The notes below the pieces were generated by a model. The model had not been told where the DNA came from and ran no database searches. It was given only the letters and a program-made list of their open reading frames with translations. A stretch of DNA of 64,000 nt from an uncultured Flavihumibacter sp. (lineage in GTDB: Bacteria; Bacteroidota; Bacteroidia; Chitinophagales; Chitinophagaceae), in NCBI GenBank assembly GCA_902168105.1, contig CABHOY010000061.1, positions 1-64,000 on the forward strand, in the 5' to 3' direction. This document shows positions 41,973-51,362 of the stretch, piece after piece (the first letter of the stretch is position 1; every line of letters begins with the position of its first letter). Both the position numbers and the translations under genes were made by a program.

Positions 41973-44900
41973 ATGAAGATCACAGAAGTTTCCATAAAGC
42001 GGCCTACTATCGTGGTGGTAGTGTTTACCATCCTGACGCTGCTGGGGGTAATGAGTTACAAGTCGCTCAACTATGAGCTGCTGCCGAAGTTTACTTCGCC
42101 GGTAGTGACTATTGCTACCGTATATCCGGGTGCTTCCCCTAAAGAGGTGGAAAGCACTATCACGAAAAAGATCGAAGATGCGATCGCATCTATGGAGAAG
42201 ATCAAGAAGATCATTTCCAAATCTTCCGAGAGCTTGTCTACAGTTACCGTGGAGTTGAATAATGACGCGAATGTAGACATCGCCCTGCAGGATGCGCAGC
42301 GTAAGGTGAACGCTATCCTCTCTGACTTGCCAAGTGACGCGAAAGCTCCGTCTTTGAATAAGTTCTCTTTGGATGACCTGCCGATCATGACTTTGTCTGC
42401 TACCGCCAAAATGGACAGTAAGCAGTTCTATGACCTGATCGACAAAAAACTGCAACCACTCTTATCACGTTTGCCCGGCGTTGCCCAGATCTCCCTGATA
42501 GGTGGGCAGGAACGTGAAATACAGGTGAATATTGATCCGAAGAAACTGGAGGGATATAAATTGTCTATCCTGCAGGTAAGGCAGACCATTACCAACGCTA
42601 ACCTGGACTTCCCTACCGGTAAGGTAAAGACCCAGGATCAGCAGATCCTGATCCGCCTGGCCGGTAAGTATAAAGATGTAGACCAGCTGCGTAACCTGGT
42701 GCTGAATACAACGACAGATGGTACACAGATCAGATTGAAAGATGTAGCCGATGTACAGGATTCACAGAAAGACGTAGACCGTATGGCACGCGTGGATGGC
42801 GTAAGCTCCATCGCACTGCAGGTACAGAAACAGAATGACGCCAACGCAGTGACGGTGAGCGAGGAGATGAAAAAAGCCATCGCCTCCATTGAGAAAGATT
42901 ATGCTGCCAGCAACCTGAAAATATTTATTGCGAATGACTCTTCAGATTTTACGCTGGAGTCGGCCGATTCAGTGATACATGACCTGATCATTGCTATCGT
43001 ACTGGTAGCGGGAGTAATGCTGTTGTTCCTGCACAGTATCCGTAGCGCCATCTTCGTAATGATCTCCATCCCGGCTTCACTGATCGCTACTTTCATCGGT
43101 ATGAAGCTAATGGGCTTCTCGCTGAACCTGATGTCTCTCCTGGGGCTGTCACTGGTGGTAGGTATCCTGGTGGATGATGCGATTGTAGTGCTGGAGAACA
43201 TCTACCGGCACATGGAAATGGGTAAGAACAGGGTACGTGCTGCGTTTGATGGTGTGAAAGAGATAGGCTTCACCGTTACCTCTATCACCCTGGTAATTGT
43301 GGTGGTGTTCCTGCCTATCTCGCTGACGAATGAGCTGGTATCGAAGATCCTACGTGAGTTCTGTGTGGTGGTGATGATCTCTACGATGCTCAGTTTGTTA
43401 TCTTCCTTCATGATCGTTCCGCTTCTCTCCTCCCGCTTCGGTAAGCTGGAGCATATTACAGGAAAGAACTTCTTTGAGAAATTCATTCTCTGGTTCGAAA
43501 GGCAGTTACAGAAATTTACGGACTGGATGACCGGCATCCTCAAATGGGCGCTGAACCATAAAGCGATCACGCTGGTAGTTGCAATAGGATTATTGATCCT
43601 GTCCTTTATGCTGATCGGCAAAGGATATATCGGAGGCGAGTTTATTCCTAAAGGTGACCGCGGACAATTCATCGTTGTACTGGAAATGCCGAAAGATGCG
43701 TCAGTTGAACAGACCAATCAAGCCACCCGTAAGGCTGAACAGTATCTGTCAAAGAAAAAGGAGATTACCCGTCTGATCACCACAGTGGGACAAACCAGTG
43801 AGGATGGATTAGGTACTTCACAATCCACTGCTTACAAAGCTGAGATCACGGTGATGCTGGTAGATGCGGAAGAACGTAAAGACGGTTCCGACATCTATGC
43901 CGCTAAAACAAAAGTAGAACTGAGGAAACTGCTGCCTGGTGTGAAACTGAAAACGATGGACGTAAGTATCCTGGGTACTGCCGAAGCCTCCCCTGTTGAA
44001 CTGGTCGTGATGGGTACTGATATGGACAGTGTAATGGTCTTTGCAAAACATGCGATGGGCGTACTATCTAAGATAGATGGTACGAGTGATGTGAAGCTGT
44101 CAGTAGAGGAAGGTAATCCGGAAATCAACGTACAGGTGGACAGGGATAAAATGTCTGCCCTGGGCCTGACGCTGGAAGGTGTGGGTGGTACTATGCAGAC
44201 CGCTTTCAGTGGTACTGCGGATGATTCCAAGATAAAGTTCCGGCAGGGTGATTATGAATATGATATCAATATCCGTTTCGATGACTTTAATCGTAAGAAC
44301 CTGGAAGACGTTTCCAACATCGAGTTTGTAAACAACCAGGGACAGCTGATCAGGTTATCACAGTTTGCGAATGTAACGGAAGGTTCCGGACCAAGCAGGC
44401 TGGAAAGAAGGGACAAAAATACATCTGTGTCGGTGAAGTCGCTGGTAGTAGGCCGCCCGAGCGGTTCCGTACAACAGGAGTTTGCTACGGCACTGGAAAA
44501 AGAACGTAAGCCGGTTGGTATCAGTTATCTGTGGGCGGGTGATGCAGAGAACCAGGGAGATTCCTTCGGTACACTGGGTGCAGCCCTGCTGATCTCTATC
44601 GTGATGGTATACCTGATCATGGTGGCGTTGTACGATAACTATATCTATCCGTTCGTAGTGTTGTTCTCTATTCCGCTGGCTATCATCGGAGCATTGCTGG
44701 CATTGGCGCTGACCAATAATACGCTGAACATTTTCACTATCCTGGGTATGATCATGTTGATAGGTTTGGTGGCGAAGAATGCGATCATCCTGGTGGACTT
44801 TACCAACCAGATGAAAGAGCAGGGACAGAGTACGAACGAGGCATTGATCCATGCAAACAACGCCCGTTTACGTCCTATCCTGATGACGACCATTGCGATG

Positions 44901-45152
44901 GTGATCGGTATGTTGCCGATCGCATTGGCGACAGGCGGTGTGGCTGCGACTAAGAACGGTCTGGCGTGGGTAATTATCGGAGGGTTGATCAGCTCCATGT
45001 TCCTGACACTGATCGTAGTACCGGTTGTGTATAGGCTTGTGGACAGTGTGATGAACCGCTTTGGCTGGAACAAACCATCTGCTAAAAGATTGATCCGTCA
45101 AAGACTGGTAGCTCCTTATGCTGCCGAAATTGAAGAAGCATCATTGAATTGA
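41973..45152 (+). CDS. RND-type multidrug efflux inner-membrane transporter
   Basis: A 1059-residue AcrB/HAE-type proton-driven pump with 12 membrane segments and two large periplasmic loops. It starts MKITEVSIKRPTIVVVVFTILTLLGVMSYKSLNYELLPKF, keeps the PTIVVVVFTI signature, and the proton-relay residues are visible: LVDDAIVVLENIYRHME (Asp pair in TM4) and LVAKNAIILVDF (Lys in TM10). Substrates cannot be read from the sequence; a TetR regulator upstream suggests an inducible system. A strong terminator follows about 53 nt after the stop. Confidence 0.95.
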   Translation: MKITEVSIKRPTIVVVVFTILTLLGVMSYKSLNYELLPKFTSPVVTIATVYPGASPKEVESTITKKIEDAIASMEKIKKIISKSSESLSTVTVELNNDANVDIALQDAQRKVNAILSDLPSDAKAPSLNKFSLDDLPIMTLSATAKMDSKQFYDLIDKKLQPLLSRLPGVAQISLIGGQEREIQVNIDPKKLEGYKLSILQVRQTITNANLDFPTGKVKTQDQQILIRLAGKYKDVDQLRNLVLNTTTDGTQIRLKDVADVQDSQKDVDRMARVDGVSSIALQVQKQNDANAVTVSEEMKKAIASIEKDYAASNLKIFIANDSSDFTLESADSVIHDLIIAIVLVAGVMLLFLHSIRSAIFVMISIPASLIATFIGMKLMGFSLNLMSLLGLSLVVGILVDDAIVVLENIYRHMEMGKNRVRAAFDGVKEIGFTVTSITLVIVVVFLPISLTNELVSKILREFCVVVMISTMLSLLSSFMIVPLLSSRFGKLEHITGKNFFEKFILWFERQLQKFTDWMTGILKWALNHKAITLVVAIGLLILSFMLIGKGYIGGEFIPKGDRGQFIVVLEMPKDASVEQTNQATRKAEQYLSKKKEITRLITTVGQTSEDGLGTSQSTAYKAEITVMLVDAEERKDGSDIYAAKTKVELRKLLPGVKLKTMDVSILGTAEASPVELVVMGTDMDSVMVFAKHAMGVLSKIDGTSDVKLSVEEGNPEINVQVDRDKMSALGLTLEGVGGTMQTAFSGTADDSKIKFRQGDYEYDINIRFDDFNRKNLEDVSNIEFVNNQGQLIRLSQFANVTEGSGPSRLERRDKNTSVSVKSLVVGRPSGSVQQEFATALEKERKPVGISYLWAGDAENQGDSFGTLGAALLISIVMVYLIMVALYDNYIYPFVVLFSIPLAIIGALLALALTNNTLNIFTILGMIMLIGLVAKNAIILVDFTNQMKEQGQSTNEALIHANNARLRPILMTTIAMVIGMLPIALATGGVAATKNGLAWVIIGGLISSMFLTLIVVPVVYRLVDSVMNRFGWNKPSAKRLIRQRLVAPYAAEIEEASLN

Positions 45153-45204
45153 TCAATAAAGAGTTTAGTTACTAATAGTGTAACAGTTGTAGGTTTAGGC
45201 AACA

Positions 45205-45236
45205 GGCCGGAGTAGTCTTACTCCGGCCCTTTTTTT
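45205..45236 (+). terminator. Terminator after the RND operon
   Basis: A 10-bp stem GGCCGGAGTA/TACTCCGGCC with a 4-nt loop GTCT, followed by CTTTTTTT. Confidence 0.9.
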
Positions 45237-45292
45237 CAAAAAAAAGCCGTCGCAATGGACGGCGGTATTGGGGGGCAAATGATGGCGATAAG

Positions 45293-46708
45293 TCAGATCG
45301 TTGCGTTCTTTCTGATCTGGTTAAAGTCGTAAGTAGCTTTAATCTCACCGTTCTCAAAAACTGTGACCAGCTGGTCTTTCAGTTCCGGTGCTTCGTTTTC
45401 AGGAAGGGATCTATAGGTACCATTGTCAAATACTAGTTTCTGTTTACCGCATTTTGACTTTTTGAAAGAGACCCTGGTGTTACCATTGGCATCCAGTTCA
45501 AGCGGGTTCTTTTGTACGTTGATGGCTTTACCGTTCACCTGTGCAAAAGAACATTTCAATGCATACTCCTGTGTGTCCCTGTTCACTCTTTGCAGTAAAG
45601 CACCACCCATTCCCAGTACAAGGTTTTCAGCACTTATGCCTGCCTTTTTTAGGGCTTCAAAGATGGGAGGAATAGAAGAGTAACTGATACCATCGCCCTG
45701 TATAACTCTCACTTGTGGTGGCAATACTTTATATCCTTTTTCATTTACGGTATAACCGAAGGTTTCCAACAGGATCTCAAATACTTTCAGGAGGGTCTGG
45801 ATGGCATCGCCACTATCAGGACGGATCACTAATGTACCTTGTCTGTTGAGGATCTGTTCTTTCAGTTCAGTACCCCAGTATTCCTTACAGGCCCTGAAGA
45901 TGTTGTAAGAGTCGGAAACGCAGGCAATAGTACCGGTAGGGAATGCATTCAGGATGTGACGGAATATGTCGATCTCTCCTTCTTCGCCGAACATGGTCAT
46001 GATAGAGTGTTCTGTAGCCGGAATAGATAATCCGGGAGCAACAGGGGCCTTATAATAACGTTTCGCGAAGGTGGAACCGATAAGTGTATCGCTGCCGGAG
46101 AAATTGAGCAGGTGAGCGCTGCCGCCGATACCGGCACTTTCTACTGAGCTGGCGCCACGGAAACCGAAGTCGTTCAACACAAAGTCTATCCCTGCAAAAG
46201 CGGCTTCACTAGCGGTTTCTGTATAATATTTCTTTACTGTTTTTTTGATCTCCCTTGATAGTGTGGCTACGGTACAAGGGTACCAAACCTGCATAAGCAA
46301 GGTTTCCAGGAAATTGGTGAGCCAGTAGCATTCAGGATCAGTGTTCTCGATGGTCATTAACACATTGCGTACACTGGTCACAGTACCTTCAGGCACCGCT
46401 TTGATACGTACAGGCAGTCGACCGCCGTGTTTCTCAATGATATATTCAAAATGGCTGCGGTCAAATACATCGCTGCGGCCAAATACTTCCAGTAGGGTAG
46501 CTTCTGCTTCGTCAATCTTTTCTTTGGTGATGACAGCACCCTGCAGGTATTCCATCAGGAAATACTGCAGACCGTAGAAAACGGTTTCTTCGAATTTGCC
46601 CCCACGGCTTTCAAAGTAAGAGTAGATATATTCGGTACCGGGGATGTACAGTTTGTGGTGGGAATATTTATAAGCATCTGCTAATAAAATGAGGTTTTCC
46701 TTTGTCAT
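45293..46708 (-). CDS. nadV: Nicotinamide phosphoribosyltransferase (NadV/NAMPT-like)
   Basis: A 471-residue enzyme resembling NAMPT/NadV, which converts nicotinamide and PRPP directly to NMN. The NAMPT class is recognised by LLADAYKYSHHKLYIPGTEYIYSYFESRGG at the N-terminus, LNDFGFRGASSVESAGIGGSAHLLNFSGSDT, and VIRPDSGDAIQTLLKVFEIL with the phosphate-binding region. This is distinct from PncB nicotinate enzymes. It is encoded 11 nt downstream of an NMN adenylyltransferase-Nudix gene, so the two give a two-step route from nicotinamide to NAD. Phage NARP2 systems use the same pair of activities, but no phage genes are near. Confidence 0.9.
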   Translation of the reverse strand: MTKENLILLADAYKYSHHKLYIPGTEYIYSYFESRGGKFEETVFYGLQYFLMEYLQGAVITKEKIDEAEATLLEVFGRSDVFDRSHFEYIIEKHGGRLPVRIKAVPEGTVTSVRNVLMTIENTDPECYWLTNFLETLLMQVWYPCTVATLSREIKKTVKKYYTETASEAAFAGIDFVLNDFGFRGASSVESAGIGGSAHLLNFSGSDTLIGSTFAKRYYKAPVAPGLSIPATEHSIMTMFGEEGEIDIFRHILNAFPTGTIACVSDSYNIFRACKEYWGTELKEQILNRQGTLVIRPDSGDAIQTLLKVFEILLETFGYTVNEKGYKVLPPQVRVIQGDGISYSSIPPIFEALKKAGISAENLVLGMGGALLQRVNRDTQEYALKCSFAQVNGKAINVQKNPLELDANGNTRVSFKKSKCGKQKLVFDNGTYRSLPENEAPELKDQLVTVFENGEIKATYDFNQIRKNATI

Positions 46709-46719
46709 GATTCTTCCGT

Positions 46720-47628
46720 TTAGGCGTTAGTAGAATATTTTTCAGCTAATTTTTTGAGGAGTGGGATGTGCGTGCTAACTATTTCACCCTGTGCTATCAG
46801 TTCAGGGATAGCGCTAACATTGATCCAGCGCATAGCAGTCAGGTCATCGTCGGCGACAGGCTCTCCGTACAGCAGGTCAGCACTGAACAGCGTAGTGATG
46901 ATCTTGTCTACTTCAGAGCGATAGCGCCAGTCGTCCATCTGCAAAGACATTTCATATTGCATAGGGCTTGTTTCTATCTGTCCGCATTCTTCCTGTAGTT
47001 CTCTTGCAGCGGCAAGGTCGAAACTTGTATCGGTAGGATCAGCAAAACCTCCAGGCAATCTCCAGGCACTTTCTGCAGGTTTACGACCCAGGAGTAGTTC
47101 CCGGCGGTCGTTACGGAACAATGCAATGTCTACGGTCGGGTATACTTTAGGGTAGAGATTATAGATGCTATAGATCACGCCATCGCGGAACTCTTCTGTA
47201 TCGAACACCTTGTCGGCAATGGCTTCCCTTTGTGCGGTAGCGTTAAAGTCCTGAACCGGAGGTAACGCTGTTGTCGGGAAACGGCCGGAGTAAGAAGTAA
47301 TGAAGCTATCGCGGCTGCCGTACAGTATGAATGATTCATTGAAGTTGTTGCTTAACAGTTCATCCAGTTTGCGGGACCATACTTTATCAGATGCCTGATC
47401 ACTAAGGGGAAGTATGATCACGTCGGGGAAGAGCTGTTTCAGCATCCGCTCCCTGGTGTAATAATCCAGTGGGTTTTTACGGCTGCCTTTGACCGGGCTT
47501 ACACCTAATACGATGATCAGCCGGTTATGTTTGGACTTTACTTCTTTGATCAACTGGAGGTGTCCCTCATGCAGGGACGGTGTTTGAAATCTTGCTATAA
47601 TTACTCCTGTGGGCTTTTGCGTTGTCAT
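46720..47628 (-). CDS. nadM: Bifunctional NMN adenylyltransferase / Nudix hydrolase (NadM-Nudt)
   Basis: A 302-residue two-domain protein. Residues 1-165 are an NMN adenylyltransferase: VIIARFQTPSLHEGHLQLIKEV carries the HxGH nucleotide-transfer motif and DYYTRERMLKQLFP the second motif. Residues 180-300 are a Nudix domain whose box reads GGFADPTDTSFDLAAARELQEECG, one residue longer than the standard spacing and with Asp in place of the first Glu; this form is usual in NadM-Nudix proteins. The Nudix part probably hydrolyses ADP-ribose. First gene of the unit with nadV. Confidence 0.92.
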   Translation of the reverse strand: MTTQKPTGVIIARFQTPSLHEGHLQLIKEVKSKHNRLIIVLGVSPVKGSRKNPLDYYTRERMLKQLFPDVIILPLSDQASDKVWSRKLDELLSNNFNESFILYGSRDSFITSYSGRFPTTALPPVQDFNATAQREAIADKVFDTEEFRDGVIYSIYNLYPKVYPTVDIALFRNDRRELLLGRKPAESAWRLPGGFADPTDTSFDLAAARELQEECGQIETSPMQYEMSLQMDDWRYRSEVDKIITTLFSADLLYGEPVADDDLTAMRWINVSAIPELIAQGEIVSTHIPLLKKLAEKYSTNA

Positions 47629-47657
47629 AGATAGTATGCTTTTGCGTCATTCTTACA

Positions 47658-47689
47658 CAAATATATAGAAGTTTAAACATATAAGCAAA
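47658..47689 (-). promoter_or_regulatory. nadM-nadV promoter with an operator-like palindrome in the spacer
   Basis: On the minus strand TTTG (47689-47686), 20 nt, then TATATTTG (47665-47658): a good -33/-7 pair. The spacer holds GTTTAAAC (47671-47678) flanked by TATA on both sides, well placed for a repressor. NrtR, encoded 3 kb away, is a candidate. Confidence 0.5.
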
Positions 47690-47816
47690 ATATTTTCCGT
47701 AATAAATACACAAATGGGTATTGAAATATTGAGGACTGTATTCAAATGTATTGTTAGCCAAGGGGGTGAGGCTGTATTATTAATCGTGGTTTGTCACCAC
47801 GTTAATCACGCGGGGG

Positions 47817-47935
47817 ACACCGCATTACCACCCCCGGGGTTGACACCGTATTAATAACCCACGGAACACCTTATTATCAACCCGGGGTTGAAACCCCGGG
47901 CTACAAACAAAGGGACTCCTGACGGAGTCCTATTG
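47817..47935. repeat. REP-like hairpin element preceded by degenerate tandem repeats
   Basis: Two hairpins close together: CCCGGGGTT/AACCCCGGG at 47881-47900 and GGACTCC/GGAGTCC at 47913-47930, joined by GCTACAAACAAA. Upstream are three degenerate copies of a ~25-bp unit beginning ACACCGTATTA or similar (about 47817, 47842, 47866). The design resembles REP elements spread by RAYT transposases. Confidence 0.55.
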
Positions 47936-48092
47936 TGTTTTGTTGGTTTATGACAGACCATGTCCAGAACCGGACAATATCTGTGCTGTAAGCGTACACG
48001 TCTTGCAACTATTTAGACTTTATCTCATTGATAATGAATATGTTTTTCTTTTGACCTGCTTTTTGTAATATAAGAAGGTCAATACCCTTGCT

Positions 48093-50528
48093 ATGCTAAA
48101 CAGCTATTTCAAACTTTCCTTCCGTGCACTCTGGAAGAACAGATCTTTCGCGCTGATCAACATTCTGGGATTGGCAGTAGGAATTGCTGCCAGCTTGCTC
48201 ATCTTTCTGGTGATCCATTATGAGACCAGTTATGATAATTATCAAAGCAGGCATGACAGGATATTCAGAATAGTGACTACTGACCATAGTCCTGCGGATG
48301 GCGGGATAACAGGGACACATAGTATGACGCCCAGACCTTTAGCGGATGGTCTCCGGCGTTATTTTCCGTCTATGGAAAAGGTAGCTGCTGTGCAGTCAAC
48401 AGGGTCCGCGCAGTTCTATATACCTGTTGCAGGACAGTCTGAGGAAAAAAAATTTAAGGTAGAGGAGGGTGTCTTTTTTACGGAGCCTTCGCTATATGAT
48501 ATTTTCGACTTTAAATGGGTGGTGGGGACACCCGCAGGTTTGAGTGAGCCCAATACGACAGTATTGAATGAAAGTCTTGCCACGACCTTTTTTGGCAAGC
48601 CTGAAAATGCAATCGGTAAAACGGTGTTATTATGGTCTTACCGTGTACCCTTACGGGTTACAGGTGTGTTTAAAGACCTGCCGGATAATACTGATGTTCC
48701 TATCCGTTTAGGGGCGTCTTATAAGACCTTCCGAAATCTGATTGGGGAAGAACATTGGGACGATTGGCGTGGACTAGGCGGTGGCACGCAGTGTTTTGTA
48801 TTATTGGCAAAGAACCAGGAGGTCAGAAAATTACAGGCGCAGATGCCGGCTTTTGTAAAGAATAATTTCAGAGAAGAGCAGGAACATGCTAACACAAGAG
48901 TGTCGCTCGGGTTGCAACCATTGGGTGAGCTGCATCTCGACAAACGTTTTGGTACCCTTAAAGGAGATAGTCTTACGCAGCGGGAACTATGGACACTAGC
49001 GCTTATCGGTATCTTTCTGTTGCTGGTAGCATGTATAAATTTTATCAATCTGGCGACAGTACAATCCGTCAACAGGGCTAAAGAAATCGGTGTGCGTAAA
49101 GTATTGGGCAGCGATCGCGGTCAGCTGGTTAAACAATTTATGAATGAAACCGCGTTGATCACTTTATGTGCCCTGGTGTTGGGGAGCCTGATGGCCTGGA
49201 TAGCTGTCCCCTACCTGAGTGACCTGATGGAAAAACCGCTGTCTCTCAGCCTTTATGGTTCTCCTGTTATACTGCTCTTTTTATTATCTACAGGGATCGT
49301 TGTAACGTTGCTGGCGGGGTTCTATCCTGCAATTGTACTATCGGGGTTCAATCCTTTAATGGCCATAAAAAGTAGGATCAGTAACAGGTCTGTAGGTGGA
49401 ATTTCCTTGCGGAGGGGCTTGGTGGTATTCCAGTTTGTAATTGCGCAGCTGTTAGTAATAGGAACGCTGGTAGCAATAAAGCAGATGTCATTTTTTAGGA
49501 ATAAATCGCTGGGTTTTGAAAAGGATGCGATCGTGTTGGTAGACCTGCCTAGTGACAGTGCGCTTAAAGTTAAATATCCATACCTGAAAGCAGAGCTCTC
49601 CAAGTTGCCAGGAGTAGAAGCCAGCAGCTTGTGCTGGACTGCACCTGCTTCGAACGCGCAACAGTATTCGAACCTTTACTTTGATAATGATGGAGAGAAA
49701 CAACCTTATTCTATAAAACGGCTCTATGGTGATTCGGGTTATTTCAAAACATTCCGCCTTGAATTGGCTGCGGGCAGACAGCCTTTTCCTAGTGATACAG
49801 TCCGGGAGGTACTGGTAAATGAAGCACTCGTGAAGAAGCTGGGGTTAAGGTCAAAAGAAGATATACTGGGTAAGCTGGTGGGATTTGAACCAGGGAAGCG
49901 ATATCCGGTTGTTGGTGTAGTGAGGGACTTTAATGATAATTCCCTGCGGGAGGCTATAAGCCCGCTGGTTATTACTTCAGACTATAATGGTTATGGTACG
50001 CTGGCGCTAAAGCTCCATCCTGATAAAGTAAGTGCCACCCTGAAGGATCTTGAACGGGTGTTTACAGGGATCTATCCTACATACATATACGATGCATGGT
50101 TCCTTGATGATACGATAGGCCGTTTTTATAAAGCGGAAGCGCTGACTGCACAGTTGTTTAAAGTCTTTGCCTTTTTGGCTATTTTCATTTCCTGTCTGGG
50201 GTTATATGGACTGGTATCGTTTATGGCGGTACAGAAAACAAAGGAAGTTGGTATCCGGAAGGTGTTAGGGGCCTCGATACAAAATATCCTTTATCTATTC
50301 TCGAGGGAATTCACCGTGTTGATCGGGATCGCCTTCCTGATATCAATGCCAGTAGCATACTATTTTATGCAGCGATGGCTGGAAGGATTCCATTATCATA
50401 CAAACATGGGTTGGGAAATCTTTGTACTGGCGATCGTTTTATCCTTAGTGATAGCCTGGGTGACTGTTGGTTACAAAGCGGTAAAGGCAGCAATGGCCAA
50501 TCCGGTTAAAAGTCTGAGATCAGAATAG
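48093..50528 (+). CDS. ABC transporter permease (MacB/FtsX type) without adjacent ATPase
   Basis: An 811-residue membrane protein with two FtsX/MacB permease modules. The N-terminal membrane helix (FALINILGLAVGIAASLLIFLVIHYETSYD) is followed by a MacB-type periplasmic domain, then an FtsX triplet with LLLVACINFINLATVQSVNRAKEIGVRKVLGSDRGQL; the second half repeats the plan and ends with GLYGLVSFMAVQKTKEVGIRKVLGASIQNI. Such proteins are common in Chitinophaga and often act in antimicrobial peptide or lipoprotein transport and signalling. No ATP-binding partner is next to it, so it must use one encoded elsewhere. Confidence 0.9.
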   Translation: MLNSYFKLSFRALWKNRSFALINILGLAVGIAASLLIFLVIHYETSYDNYQSRHDRIFRIVTTDHSPADGGITGTHSMTPRPLADGLRRYFPSMEKVAAVQSTGSAQFYIPVAGQSEEKKFKVEEGVFFTEPSLYDIFDFKWVVGTPAGLSEPNTTVLNESLATTFFGKPENAIGKTVLLWSYRVPLRVTGVFKDLPDNTDVPIRLGASYKTFRNLIGEEHWDDWRGLGGGTQCFVLLAKNQEVRKLQAQMPAFVKNNFREEQEHANTRVSLGLQPLGELHLDKRFGTLKGDSLTQRELWTLALIGIFLLLVACINFINLATVQSVNRAKEIGVRKVLGSDRGQLVKQFMNETALITLCALVLGSLMAWIAVPYLSDLMEKPLSLSLYGSPVILLFLLSTGIVVTLLAGFYPAIVLSGFNPLMAIKSRISNRSVGGISLRRGLVVFQFVIAQLLVIGTLVAIKQMSFFRNKSLGFEKDAIVLVDLPSDSALKVKYPYLKAELSKLPGVEASSLCWTAPASNAQQYSNLYFDNDGEKQPYSIKRLYGDSGYFKTFRLELAAGRQPFPSDTVREVLVNEALVKKLGLRSKEDILGKLVGFEPGKRYPVVGVVRDFNDNSLREAISPLVITSDYNGYGTLALKLHPDKVSATLKDLERVFTGIYPTYIYDAWFLDDTIGRFYKAEALTAQLFKVFAFLAIFISCLGLYGLVSFMAVQKTKEVGIRKVLGASIQNILYLFSREFTVLIGIAFLISMPVAYYFMQRWLEGFHYHTNMGWEIFVLAIVLSLVIAWVTVGYKAVKAAMANPVKSLRSE

Positions 50529-50551
50529 AACGTAAACAGATAGATAGTCAA

Positions 50552-50583
50552 GGTCCCTGCCAATGGCGGGGATCTTTTTTTAT
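50552..50583 (+). terminator. Terminator after the ABC permease gene
   Basis: GGTCCCTGCC/GGCGGGGATC with G-U pairs and a 3-nt loop, followed by a run of T residues. Confidence 0.85.
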
Positions 50584-50625
50584 AGCAGGTACAGGCTGCA
50601 TATAACCTTACGATGTTAGTGTGAT

Positions 50626-51312
50626 TCAGATCTCGAAAGTGATACCTTCCTCTTTCAACTGGAAGTAGCGTTCTTCATTAAAGCTGTAAAGCTTAGCGGG
50701 CCTGCCGGCAGAAGGGTGTTTTTGTTTTTCGTTATGTCCTGCCAGAATACCGAGGTGGTTGATCTTCTTCTGAAAGTTACGGCGGTCAATAGGCCGGTCG
50801 AGCACTGTTTCATAGAGTTTCTCCAGATCTGAGATCGGGAATTTCTGATCGAGCAGTTCAAACCCTATAGGCTCATACCTGATCTTAGCACGTAAACGTT
50901 TTACGGCGGCTTCAACGATAGAGGAGTGATCGAATGCCAGGTCGGGAAGTTTCTTGATATCAAACCAGTTGGCGTCTTCAGCATCCGAGCTGGCGGCCAG
51001 TTTGAAGTTGGTCGGGTTAACCAGTCCGAAGTAAGCTACGGATACTATCCTGCCTCGCGGGTCGCGTTCCGGCTGGCCGAAGGTATAAAGTTGTTCGAGA
51101 TAGTTGATGTGTACTCCTGCTTCTGTTTGTAACTCGCGGGTCACTGCTTCTTCCAGCGTTTCTCCGTCTATTACAAAACCTCCGGGCAATGCCCAGCGAT
51201 GCATGAAAGGAGGAATGGTTCGTTTGATAAGTAATACGGAAATGCTTTCTTTAGCGGTGTAGCCAAAGACTACCGCATCTACACAAAGTCTTATGTTTTG
51301 TTTAGGTTCCAA
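50626..51312 (-). CDS. NrtR-type Nudix transcriptional regulator
   Basis: A 228-residue protein with an N-terminal Nudix domain (residues 8-145) and a C-terminal winged helix (residues 150-225, RRNFQKKINHLGILAG...GRPAKLYSFNEERYFQLKEEGITFEI). The Nudix box GGFVIDGETLEEAVTRELQTEAGV has Thr in place of a catalytic Glu, which fits NrtR-type regulators that bind ADP-ribose or related ligands and no longer hydrolyse. NrtR usually represses NAD biosynthesis and salvage genes; nadM-nadV lies 3 kb upstream. Bacteroidota also have sugar-controlling members of this family, so the ligand is not certain. Confidence 0.85.
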   Translation of the reverse strand: MEPKQNIRLCVDAVVFGYTAKESISVLLIKRTIPPFMHRWALPGGFVIDGETLEEAVTRELQTEAGVHINYLEQLYTFGQPERDPRGRIVSVAYFGLVNPTNFKLAASSDAEDANWFDIKKLPDLAFDHSSIVEAAVKRLRAKIRYEPIGFELLDQKFPISDLEKLYETVLDRPIDRRNFQKKINHLGILAGHNEKQKHPSAGRPAKLYSFNEERYFQLKEEGITFEI

Positions 51313-51362
51313 ATCCAGTTTAAAAGATTATCGCCGGTTATGGTTATCCCGGCATATACTCA

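Larger units (their letters stand above)
47629..48092. other. Intergenic region with nadM promoter and REP-like repeat
   Basis: This 464-bp gap holds the minus-strand promoter of the nadM-nadV unit (47658-47689), a REP-like repeat cluster (47817-47935) and about 150 bp of sequence before the ABC permease gene with no clear signal. Confidence 0.6.

Noticed and set aside
45293..47628. Phage-derived NAD reconstitution (NARP2) island
   Set aside because: No integrase, phage structural or lysis genes are near; gene style matches the host background, so chromosomal salvage is the simpler view.
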